In this document: positions 7,348-14,372 of the stretch, one piece after another | Layout: every line of letters begins with the position of its first letter | Numbering within the stretch: the first letter of the stretch is position 1 | Assembly: GCA_041691815.1 (NCBI GenBank) | Contig: JBEPTZ010000105.1 | Coordinates: 1 to 15,271 of the forward strand | DNA from: 70-18 sp041691815 | Lineage (GTDB): Bacteria; Pseudomonadota; Alphaproteobacteria; Acetobacterales; Acetobacteraceae | Direction of reading: 5' to 3' | Length of the DNA stretch: 15,271 bases | Notes under the pieces: model-generated | The model's database searches: none | Told to the model about the DNA's origin: nothing | What the model saw: only the letters and a program-made list of their open reading frames with translations | Position numbers and translations under genes: made by a program

Positions 7348-8723
7348 CTGAGCTTCGCAACATATCTGGACCGCAACAGCACCGTTGCGCCGCCAGGATT
7401 CAGCCGCTGGATGGTGCCGCCGGCGGCGCTCTGCGTGCATCTGTGCATCGGCCAGGCCTACGCCTTCAGCGTGTTCAACCTGCCGCTGTCGCGCCTACTC
7501 GGCGTGGCGCAATCCGGGCCGGGCGACTGGAAGCTGACGCAGCTCGGCTGGATCTTCAGCATCGCGATCTTCATGCTCGGGGTCTCGGCGGCGGTGTTCG
7601 GCCGCTGGGTGGAGGAAGGCGGGCCGCGCAAGGCGATGCTGGCCGCGGCGCTGTGCTTCGGCGGCGGGTTCCTGATCGCCGCCCTCGGGGTGTCGATGCA
7701 TAATCTGTGGCTGGTCTATCTCGGCTACGGGTTTCTCGGCGGCATCGGGCTGGGGCTGGGCTATATCGCGCCGGTCTCGACGCTGATCAAATGGTTCCCC
7801 GACCGGCCGGGGATGGCCACCGGGCTGGCGATCATGGGGTTCGGCGGCGGTGCGTTCATTGCCGCGCCGCTGTCGGTGTTCCTGATGCATCATTTCGCCA
7901 GTGCCACCAGCGTCGGCGTGGGGGGGCGTTCGTGTCGCTGGGGGTGATCTATTTTGTCTTCATGATGATCGGCTCGGCGATCGTGCGCATCCCGCAGGAG
8001 GGCTGGGCGCCGGCCGGCTATGTGGCGCCGTTGCAGGCCAGGAAGCTGATCACCGACCAGCATGTGCATGTCTACCAGGCGGTGCGCACGCCGCAGTTCT
8101 GGCTGATCTGGTGGGTGTTGTGCCTGAACGTGACCGCCGGCATCGGCGTGCTCGGGCAGGCCTCGCCGATGATCCAGGAGGTGTTCACCGGCCACATCAC
8201 CCCGGTGGCGGCGGCCGGCTTCGTCGGGCTGATGAGCCTGTTCAACATGGGCGGGCGGTTCTTCTGGGCGTCGATGTCGGACCTGCTGGGGCGCAAGACC
8301 ACCTATGCGGTGTTCTTCCTGCTTGGCATCGGGCTGTATTCGCTGGTGCCGCTGGCCGGCTCGATCGGCAGCGTGGCGCTGTTCATCCTGTGCTTCCTGG
8401 TGATCATCAGCATGTATGGCGGCAGCTTCGCCACCGTGCCGGCGTATCTGAAGGATATGTTCGGCACCCAGTATGTCGGCGCGATCCACGGCATGCTGCT
8501 CACCGCCTGGGCGGCGGCGGGCATCTTCGGGCCGGTGCTGGTCAACTACATCCGCCAGTATCAGGTCGAGCATGGGGTGCCGAAGGCCGAGGCCTATAAC
8601 GCCACGATGTACATCATGGCCGGGCTGCTGGTGATAGGATTCCTGTGCAATATCGCGGTGAAGGCGGTGGACCAGCGCTATCACATGAAACAGGGCGAGG
8701 CCGGCGCCGCCGGTCTGGCGTGA
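7348..8723 (+). pseudogene. Oxalate/formate-family MFS transporter, frameshifted
   Basis: A 12-span carrier of the oxalate:formate antiporter (OFA/OxlT) family, split over two frames. The first half (LCIGQAYAFSVF, then GRWVEEGGPRKA in the loop 2-3 region) runs in one frame and meets TGA at 7945. The second half (LGVIYFVFMM onward, with SDLLGRKTT in loop 8-9) runs in another frame to TGA at 8721. The frames join at the G7 run 7920-7926. One extra G would restore a continuous protein of about 437 residues from ATG 7411, or 458 from CTG 7348. The family's usual N-terminal part (SFATYLDRNSTVAPPG) lies upstream of ATG 7411 and has only CTG 7348 as a start, behind AGGGAG. This may be a sequencing error, a phase-variable tract or a real pseudogene. 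Placement after fds suggests formate or a related anion as substrate. Confidence 0.85.
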
Positions 8724-8736
8724 GGAGGGTAGGAGC

Positions 8737-8859
8737 ATGTCGTCGTACCAGAGTGGCACCACAACGCTGCACCTGATCCTGGCCTGGGGGCTGGTCGGCA
8801 TCCCGCTGGCCTGGGGGGTGATCGAGACGCTGACCAACGCGCTGAAGCTGTTTCACTGA
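8737..8859 (+). CDS. Small single-span subunit of the MFS transporter
   Basis: A 40-residue peptide, with one hydrophobic helix (about residues 11-29, LHLILAWGLVGIPLAWGV) and a short polar tail. AGGAGGG at 8723-8729 lies 7 bases before the ATG, and a second AGGAG sits directly in front. It starts 13 bases after the carrier's stop. Tiny membrane peptides with the tryptophan- and glycine-rich pattern seen here commonly follow OFA-type MFS genes and are annotated as MFS small subunits. The assignment rests on that context and pattern. The ribosome site and the intact frame argue that the gene is real, and that the carrier upstream was functional until recently or still is. Confidence 0.75.
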   Translation: MSSYQSGTTTLHLILAWGLVGIPLAWGVIETLTNALKLFH

Positions 8860-8866
8860 GCCGTTG

Positions 8867-8896
8867 CGCCGGGGACCCGGTTTCGGGTCTCCGGCG
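8867..8896 (+). terminator. GC-rich terminator hairpin after the transporter genes
   Basis: CGCCGGGGACCCG pairs with CGGGTCTCCGGCG (13 bp with one G-U) around a GTTT loop, 7 bases after the small-subunit stop. A T6 run follows only at 8910-8915, 13 bases later, so it is a good hairpin but an imperfect intrinsic terminator. It also lies downstream of fhs on the other strand. Confidence 0.65.
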
Positions 8897-8897
8897 T

Positions 8898-8954
8898 AAT
8901 GGGGGACGCTTTTTTGCTTCTTTGTTTTCAAACAAAGAAGACTTGCCTGCCTTA
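8898..8954. repeat. Partial copy of the intergenic repeat (T-tract plus hairpin B)
   Basis: The T-run and GCTTCTTT, then hairpin 8917-8927/8930-8940 (11 bp, loop TC), then GAAGACT and CCTTA, match the right part of the repeat at 1-137. The arms differ (CTTCTTTGTTT here, CTTCTTTTTGT in copy 1), but pairing is perfect in both. Hairpin A and the left A-tract are missing. The GC-rich hairpin at 8867-8896 stands where the central stem would be. The right edge is the TAA stop of fhs at 8952. Confidence 0.75.
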
Positions 8955-10619
8955 CGACAGCCCTTCGATCAACCCCTCGGCCGACAGCCGCATCCCCTCC
9001 GCCGAGGGTGTGCGCGGCAGGCCGGGCATGGTCATGATGGTGCCGGTGATCGCCACCACGAAGCCAGCGCCGGCCGACAGCCGCACGTCGCGGATCGGCA
9101 GGGTGAAGCCGGTCGGCGCGCCGAGCAGCGTCGGGTCGGCACTGAAGCTGTACGGGGTTTTGGCGACGCAGACCGGCACATGGCCGAAGCCGGCCTTCTC
9201 GTAGCTGGCCAGTTTTCGCGCGGCGATCGGCGAGAGCTCGATGTCGTCGGCGCGGTAGATTTCGCGCGCCACGGTGCGCAGCTTGTCGGCCAGACCGAGC
9301 GCGTCCGGATAGAGCGGATGGTAGGCAGCTTTGCCGGCTTCGATGCGGGCGACCACCGCGCGGGCCAGGTCGGTGGCGCCGGCGGCGCCGTCGCTCCAGT
9401 GGGTGCACAGGCAGGTTTCGGTGCCCAGCGCCTGCATCGCCTCGCGCACCGCGGCGATTTCGGCGTCGGTGTCGCTGGTGAAGCGGTTCAGCGCGACGAC
9501 CACCGGCAGGCCGAACTTGCCCATGTTCTCGACATGCCGCGCGAGGTTGGGGATGCCCCGCTGCACGGCGGCCACGTCCTCCGGGCCGAGGGCGTTCTTG
9601 GCGACGCCGCCCTGCATCTTCAGCGCCCGGACGGTGGCCACCACCACGGCGCAGGCGGGGGAGAGGCCGGCGCTGCGGCATTTGATGTCGAGGAACTTCT
9701 CACCGCCCAGGTCGGCGCCGAAGCCGGCCTCGGTCACCGTCACGGCGCCCAGCTTCAGCGCCAGTCTGGTGGCCATCACCGAATTGCAGCCATGCGCGAT
9801 ATTGGCGAACGGGCCGCCATGCACCAGCGCCGGGGAGCCGGCCAGGGTTTGCACCAGGTTGGGCATCAGCGCGTCGCGCAGCAGCACCGCCATGGCGCCG
9901 CTGGCCTTGATGTCGGCCGCGGTGACGAAGCTGCCGTCGTGCTTGCTGCCGACGATCATCCGGCCGAGCCGGGCCTGCAGGTCGGAGAGCCCGGAGGCGA
10001 GGCACAGCACCGCCATCACCTCGCTGGCCACCGTGATGTCGAAGCCGTCCTCGCGGGCGCCGCCATTGCCGTCGCCGAGGCCGTTGACGATGCTGCGCAG
10101 GGCGCGGTCGTTCATGTCCAGCGCACGGCGCCAGGTGACGCGGCGCGGCTCCAGCCCGGTGGTGTTGCCCCAGTACAGGTGGTTGTCGACCATCGCCGCC
10201 AGCAGGTTGTTGGCCGAGGTGATGGCGTGGAAATCGCCGGTGAAATGCAGGTTGATGTCGTCCATCGGCACCACCTGGGCGTGGCCGCCGCCAGTGGCGC
10301 CGCCCTTCATGCCGAAGCAGGGGCCGAGGCTCGGCTCGCGCAGCGCGATCATCGCCTTGGTGCCGATGGCGTTCAGCGCGTCGCCGAGGCCGACGGTGGT
10401 GGTGGTCTTGCCCTCGCCGGCCGCGGTCGGGCTGGTGCCGGTCACCAGCAACAGGGCGCCGTCCGGCCTTGCGGCCAGGCTGTCGATGAAAGCGAAATCG
10501 ATCTTGGCCTTGGTGCGGCCATAAGGCACCAGCGCCGACTCGGGAATCCCGACTTTGGCGGCGATCTCGGCGATCGGGCGCAGCTGTGCCGCGCGGGCGA
10601 TCTCAAGGTCGGTGTTCAT
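8952..10619 (-). CDS. fhs: Formate-tetrahydrofolate ligase
   Basis: A 555-residue enzyme that condenses formate with tetrahydrofolate at the cost of ATP, giving 10-formyl-THF for purine, serine and formyl-methionine synthesis or for C1 assimilation. Seen: a P-loop-like TSPTAAGEGKTTTT at about 62-75 with K71, REPSLGPCFGMKGGATGGG after it, INLHFTGDFHAI, then the family's conserved KCR, NRF and TKTPYSFS-type C-terminal segments (here KTPYSFSADP). Length is normal for Fhs. ATG 10619 is preceded by GGGGGAG at an 8-base distance. It lies downstream of the aminotransferase on the same strand with a 90-base gap, and converges on the fds/transporter block. Its product use together with Fds suggests formate is both oxidised and assimilated. 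Confidence 0.97.
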   Translation of the reverse strand: MNTDLEIARAAQLRPIAEIAAKVGIPESALVPYGRTKAKIDFAFIDSLAARPDGALLLVTGTSPTAAGEGKTTTTVGLGDALNAIGTKAMIALREPSLGPCFGMKGGATGGGHAQVVPMDDINLHFTGDFHAITSANNLLAAMVDNHLYWGNTTGLEPRRVTWRRALDMNDRALRSIVNGLGDGNGGAREDGFDITVASEVMAVLCLASGLSDLQARLGRMIVGSKHDGSFVTAADIKASGAMAVLLRDALMPNLVQTLAGSPALVHGGPFANIAHGCNSVMATRLALKLGAVTVTEAGFGADLGGEKFLDIKCRSAGLSPACAVVVATVRALKMQGGVAKNALGPEDVAAVQRGIPNLARHVENMGKFGLPVVVALNRFTSDTDAEIAAVREAMQALGTETCLCTHWSDGAAGATDLARAVVARIEAGKAAYHPLYPDALGLADKLRTVAREIYRADDIELSPIAARKLASYEKAGFGHVPVCVAKTPYSFSADPTLLGAPTGFTLPIRDVRLSAGAGFVVAITGTIMTMPGLPRTPSAEGMRLSAEGLIEGLS

Positions 10620-10709
10620 GTGTGTCGCTCCCCCGGAGTGCCGGCAAGACTCCGGCGGCGGCGATATCTTGCCGCCTTCCGGCGGAAAAAACAGCCCTTG
10701 CCTACCGGC
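10620..10709 (-). promoter_or_regulatory. Structured leader of fhs
   Basis: This gap can form several competing hairpins: 10633-10639 with 10649-10655 (7 bp), 10657-10662 with 10671-10676 (6 bp), and 10672-10676 with 10681-10685 (5 bp, four-base loop). The last two share an arm and so exclude each other. The first stem overlaps the ribosome site GGGGGAG (10628-10634) by two bases. No known riboswitch was recognised. A T6 run precedes the hairpins in the direction of transcription, which argues against a terminator. Confidence 0.35.
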
Positions 10710-11837
10710 TCAGGCTGCCTGGCGCGCCGGCTGGCGGTGGCGCACGCCGATTTCGGGCAGCACCGCGTCGATCGCGGCGACGAAGCCGCGCATGTCGTCC
10801 GGCGTGATGGCGCCGATCAGCCCGACCCGGAAGCTCGGCTGCGGGGTGTTGTAGAAGTTGCTGATCAGGTAGCCGCGCGCCTTCAACCCGTCGACGAAGG
10901 CTTGCAGGTTCCATGCCGGGTCGGCCGGCGCGTGCACGTTCATCACGATCGGGCCCTGCACGTTGGCGCCGAGATAGGGGTGCAGGCCGAGTGCCGCCAC
11001 GCCCTGATACAGCGCGTCGCGATTGGCCACGTAGCGCGCCAGCCGGGCCGGCTGGCCGCCCTCGGCGTCGTAGATGTCAAGCGCCACCTTGAACGCCGCC
11101 AGCACCTGCGCCGGCGGGGTGAAGCGGAAGCTGCCGGGGCCGCTGCGCACCGTCTGGGCGTAGACGTCGGCGAAATCCAGCGACCAGCTTCCGGCATTGC
11201 CGGTGCAGGCCAGCAGCCGCTCGATCGGCGCCACGCAGAAGCCGAGGCCGGGCATGCCCTCGAAGCATTTGTTCGAGGTGAACACCATGGCGTCCACTTC
11301 CGGCTGCGCCGAGATGTCGAACGGCAGCGCGCCGAAGGCGGAGACCGCGTCGACGATCATCCGCCGACCGGCGGCGCGTACCACCGCACCCAGCGGCCCC
11401 GGGTCGTGGATCACGCCGCTGCCGGTCTCGCTGTAGACTGTGCCGACATGCGAGATGGTCGGGTCGGCGGCCAGGGCTGCGGCCACCAGGGCGGTATCCA
11501 GCGGCACCTGGTGGTCGACCGGCAGTTCCACCACCACCCGCCCGGCTTCGCGCGCCAGCCGCGCCATGCGGTCGGCATAGGCGCCGACCATCGGGATCAG
11601 GATGCGGCCGCCGGCCGGCACGAAGGTGCGCAGCGCCGCCTCGGTGGAGAAATGGCCGCAGCCTTGCAGCACCAGGCAGACATGCGCCTCGGCGGTGCCG
11701 CCGGCGATCGCCCGCACCCGCTCGCGCACCGAGGCATACATCGGGCGGAAATCATTGTCCCACGGCGCCAGGTCCTGGGTCATCGCGGCCTGGACTTCTG
11801 GACGGGTGTTCACCGGGCCGGGTATCAGCAGTTTCAT
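10710..11837 (-). CDS. PhnW-like PLP-dependent aminotransferase
   Basis: A 375-residue class V (fold type I) aminotransferase closest in pattern to 2-aminoethylphosphonate:pyruvate aminotransferase. Seen: IPGPVNTRPEVQAAM at the N-terminus, WDNDF near residue 26, LQGCGHFSTEA near 57-67, D163 in IVDAVSAFGA for the pyridine nitrogen, and the PLP lysine K190 in TSNKCFEGMPGLGF. PhnW proteins usually read GSGTF where this has GCGHF. GSGH is more typical of serine/alanine-glyoxylate aminotransferases, so substrate is uncertain. No phosphonatase or other phosphonate gene is near, and the downstream neighbour is fhs. A glyoxylate/serine-linked role in C1 metabolism is therefore a reasonable alternative. 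ATG 11837 is chosen because the conserved PGP motif starts six residues in. Confidence 0.8.
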   Translation of the reverse strand: MKLLIPGPVNTRPEVQAAMTQDLAPWDNDFRPMYASVRERVRAIAGGTAEAHVCLVLQGCGHFSTEAALRTFVPAGGRILIPMVGAYADRMARLAREAGRVVVELPVDHQVPLDTALVAAALAADPTISHVGTVYSETGSGVIHDPGPLGAVVRAAGRRMIVDAVSAFGALPFDISAQPEVDAMVFTSNKCFEGMPGLGFCVAPIERLLACTGNAGSWSLDFADVYAQTVRSGPGSFRFTPPAQVLAAFKVALDIYDAEGGQPARLARYVANRDALYQGVAALGLHPYLGANVQGPIVMNVHAPADPAWNLQAFVDGLKARGYLISNFYNTPQPSFRVGLIGAITPDDMRGFVAAIDAVLPEIGVRHRQPARQAA

Positions 11838-11941
11838 CGCGTCTATCCCACTCTACCGAAGGTCGTCTTGCCATCGCACAGTGGCGGCGCCAAATCCAGC
11901 CATGCGGCCGGCCAATCGGCGGCGCGGGCGGCAAAAAGCCG

Positions 11942-11972
11942 TTGGATCGGCTCGATCGGGGCCTGCTATAGG
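11942..11972 (+). promoter_or_regulatory. Candidate promoter with extended -10
   Basis: TTGGAT at 11942-11947 and TGCTATAGG (TGn plus TATAGG at 11967-11972) with a 19-base spacer. Transcription would begin about 11979-11981, that is at or next to the ATG of the membrane protein, so the mRNA may be leaderless. Confidence 0.45.
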
Positions 11973-11980
11973 GCGGTGTC

Positions 11981-12499
11981 ATGACAATACCTACCTCTCT
12001 GCCGGAATGGCTGCCCTGGTGGGCGGCGCTGATCGTGCTGGTGCCGGTGGTGCTCTACCTGCTGGCATTCCTGGCGATGCCGTTCAGCGTGCTGGGGCTG
12101 AAGGGCCGGCTGGAGTCGATCGAGGCGCGGCTGGACGAAATCCAGGGCGAGGTGCGCGCGGTGGCGCTGCGGCTGCCGGAACGCGGCATGTATCTCAGCG
12201 AGGCGCCGCGGCCGCCGATTCCGCCGGCACAACGCGCCGCGCCGGAGCGCTGGGGGAGCGAGTATCGCGAGCCGGAGCGGCGGTCGCGGATGCAGGAGCA
12301 GCGGGCGCCGGAGCGTGACGACTGGCAGGAGCCGCGCCGCGCCGCGCGCCCGGTGCCGCGGGTGGTCGCCGATAACGACCCGGCGCCGCCCGACCCCTCC
12401 GCCACCCCGGCCCGCCGGCCGCTGCACTCGGAGTCGCGCTCGGAGCCGCGTCAGGCGCCGCCCAGCCGCACCCCGCCACGGCTCGACTGGCCACGCTAG
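11981..12499 (+). CDS. Small single-span membrane protein, Pro/Arg-rich tail
   Basis: A 172-residue protein of unknown function. A hydrophobic segment (about 11-33, WLPWWAALIVLVPVVLYLL) is followed by a short charged amphipathic stretch with heptad character (LKGRLESIEARLDEIQGEV, about 40-58) that could be a coiled coil. The rest is low-complexity, rich in Pro, Arg, Glu and Ala, and likely disordered. No catalytic motif is visible. The ATG lies only about 9 bases after a TATAGG -10 element and has no clear ribosome site. It heads a plus-strand group with the amidase and NAD kinase and diverges from the aminotransferase. I recognise the general architecture but cannot name a family. Confidence 0.75.
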   Translation: MTIPTSLPEWLPWWAALIVLVPVVLYLLAFLAMPFSVLGLKGRLESIEARLDEIQGEVRAVALRLPERGMYLSEAPRPPIPPAQRAAPERWGSEYREPERRSRMQEQRAPERDDWQEPRRAARPVPRVVADNDPAPPDPSATPARRPLHSESRSEPRQAPPSRTPPRLDWPR

Positions 12500-12550
12500 G
12501 CCGCGCAGGTTAGCTTCCTGCCGCTGCGCTCGTCAGCCGGAGGGCCTTTC

Positions 12551-13408
12551 ATGCGTCTCAGCGCCGTGCAGATGAATGCCGGACCCGACAAGGCAGCCAA
12601 TATCGCCGAGGTCGGCCGGCTGATCGAGGCGGCGATCGCCAGCGACCGCCCCGACCTTGTCGGCCTGCCGGAAATCTGGACCTGCATCGGCGGCGACCGC
12701 GCCAACCGGCTGGCACAGGCGGAAACCCTGCCGCCGCCGGGCAGCAATCAGCCGGCCGGCCCGGCCTACGAGTTCCTGCGCAGCACCGCCCGGCGGCACC
12801 ACATCCACGTCCATGGCGGCTCGCTGATCGAGGCCGGCGAGGGCGAGCGGCTGTTCAACACCACGCTGGCGTTCAACCCGGCCGGCGAGGAGATCGCCCG
12901 CTACCGCAAGATCCACCTGTTCGATACCCGCACCCCGGACGGCCAGACCTTCGGCGAAAGCCGCAGCTTCGGCGCCGGCGACCGGCTGGTGACCTATACC
13001 GCGAACGGCGTGCGGATCGGCTGCGCGATCTGCTACGACCTGCGCTTCCCCGAGTTGTTCCTGGCGCTGCGCCGCGCCGGCGCCGAACTGATCCTGCTGC
13101 CCTCGGCGTTCACCCAGACCACCGGCATGGACCATTGGGAGCCGCTGCTGCGCGCCCGCGCCATCGAGACCCAGTGCTGGATTGCCGCCCCGGCGCTGTG
13201 CGGCCGCCACCTGGAAGGCAGCCGCGGCGAATCGCGCGCCAGCTACGGCCATACGCTGATCGCCGACCCCTGGGGCCATATCGTCGCCCTGGCATCGGAT
13301 GGGCCGGGCTGGGCCACCGCGCGGATCGACCAGGCGGTGACCGCGCGGGTGCGGCGCGACATGCCCGTTCTGGACCATCACGTGCTCGATATCGGAGCCG
13401 GCGCTTGA
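12551..13408 (+). CDS. Nitrilase-superfamily amidase (Nit-type, deaminated glutathione amidase-like)
   Basis: A 285-residue carbon-nitrogen hydrolase. The Glu-Lys-Cys triad is visible: E41 in GLPEIW, K120 in YRKIHLFD, and C161 in CAICYDLRFPEL. The YRKIHLFD and CYDLRFPEL blocks are those of the Nit1/Nit2 branch, whose known activities are removal of deaminated glutathione and omega-amidase action. The exact substrate is inferred and not certain. GGAGG lies upstream of ATG 12551 at a normal distance. The last bases overlap the NAD kinase start (TTGA), so the two are probably translated together. Length is typical for Nit proteins. Confidence 0.9.
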   Translation: MRLSAVQMNAGPDKAANIAEVGRLIEAAIASDRPDLVGLPEIWTCIGGDRANRLAQAETLPPPGSNQPAGPAYEFLRSTARRHHIHVHGGSLIEAGEGERLFNTTLAFNPAGEEIARYRKIHLFDTRTPDGQTFGESRSFGAGDRLVTYTANGVRIGCAICYDLRFPELFLALRRAGAELILLPSAFTQTTGMDHWEPLLRARAIETQCWIAAPALCGRHLEGSRGESRASYGHTLIADPWGHIVALASDGPGWATARIDQAVTARVRRDMPVLDHHVLDIGAGA

Positions 13409-14232
13409 GCGGCGCCCCGCTGCTGGCCGACAGCGAGCCGGCCGAGCCCTCCCCGCTCGGCGACATCGCCGACGGCGAGATCGCCTTCCTCGCCGGCCCC
13501 ACCCAACTGGCGCGCGATGGCCTGGCCCGGCTGGTGGCGCGCTACGGCGACTGCCCGCCGGATCAGGCGCGAGTGATCGTGCCGCTGGGCGGCGATGGCT
13601 TCATGCTGGAAACCCTGCATTCAGTGTTATTGCGCAATGTGCCGGTCTACGGCATGAATTGCGGCTCGGTCGGCTTCCTGATGAACACCTACGCCGAGGA
13701 CGACCTGCCCGGCCGCCTGGCGCGCGCCCAGGTGGCCCGGCTGCACCCGCTGCGGATGACCGCGATCACCACCGCCGGCGCGGTGCACGAGGCGCTGGCG
13801 CTGAACGAGGTGTCGCTGCTGCGCGAACTGCGCCAGGCCGCCAAGCTGCGCATCACCATCGACGGCCATCTGCGGGTGGCGGAACTGATCTGCGACGGCG
13901 TGCTGGTCTCCACCCCGGCCGGCTCGACCGCCTATAACTCCTCGGCGCACGGCCCGATCATCCCGCTCTCGGCCAACCTGCTGCCGCTGACCCCGATCAG
14001 CGCCTTCCGCCCCCGCCGCTGGCGCGGCGCGCTGCTGCCGAGCAGCGCCGAAGTGCTGTTCGAAGTGCTGGAAAGCGACAAACGGCCGGTCGCCGCGGTG
14101 GCCGATTCGACTGAGGTGCGCGATGTGCTGTCGGTCGCGGTGCAGGAGGATCGCAGCGTGGCGGCGACGGTGCTGTTCGATCCCGGGCAGGGGTTGTCGG
14201 AGCGGAATATTGCGGAGCAGTTTACGGTTTGA
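13405..14232 (+). CDS. nadK: NAD kinase
   Basis: A 275-residue ATP-NAD kinase that makes NADP+ from NAD+. Seen: the signature GGDG at 62-65 in PLGGDGFML, then GSVGFLMN, ALNEVSLLR, and the C-terminal DGVLVSTPAGSTAYNSSAHGPIIP block. There is no ATG ahead of the core in this frame. The best start is TTG 13405, which overlaps the amidase stop as TTGA and has GGAG a few bases upstream. The frame extends back inside the amidase gene, but that part is a shadow. The gene ends with TGA directly against the second repeat copy, facing rlmH. Confidence 0.93.
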   Translation: MSGAPLLADSEPAEPSPLGDIADGEIAFLAGPTQLARDGLARLVARYGDCPPDQARVIVPLGGDGFMLETLHSVLLRNVPVYGMNCGSVGFLMNTYAEDDLPGRLARAQVARLHPLRMTAITTAGAVHEALALNEVSLLRELRQAAKLRITIDGHLRVAELICDGVLVSTPAGSTAYNSSAHGPIIPLSANLLPLTPISAFRPRRWRGALLPSSAEVLFEVLESDKRPVAAVADSTEVRDVLSVAVQEDRSVAATVLFDPGQGLSERNIAEQFTV

Positions 14233-14372
14233 AGGCAAGGTCTTCTTTTTGTGAACAAAAAGAAGTAAAAAAACTTTTTATCCATTGGAGTGTACCGAGT
14301 CTCCGCCACTCGGCTGTGGCAAGGCGGATGAAGTTTTTTGGTTCTTTTTTGCAAAAAAGAACTGCTTCCTTA
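14233..14372. repeat. Three-stem intergenic repeat, copy 2 (inverted)
   Basis: The reverse complement of copy 1 (1-137). Aligned over copy 1 positions 7-128 I count six differences in 122 bases. It keeps hairpin B (next to nadK), the A- and T-tract stem, the inner hairpin (14295-14299 with 14309-14313) and hairpin A (next to rlmH). It fills the whole gap between the convergent nadK and rlmH: the nadK TGA ends at 14232 and the rlmH TAA occupies 14372-14370. This fits a bidirectional terminator or mRNA 3'-end element. Low GC compared with flanking genes. Confidence 0.92.

Noticed and set aside
8922..11984. Very long plus-strand reading frame (1020 codons)
   Set aside because: It lies antisense to fhs and the aminotransferase, both with full conserved motifs. 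Its composition (His, Gln, Arg, Gly rich) is typical of a shadow frame in GC-rich DNA.
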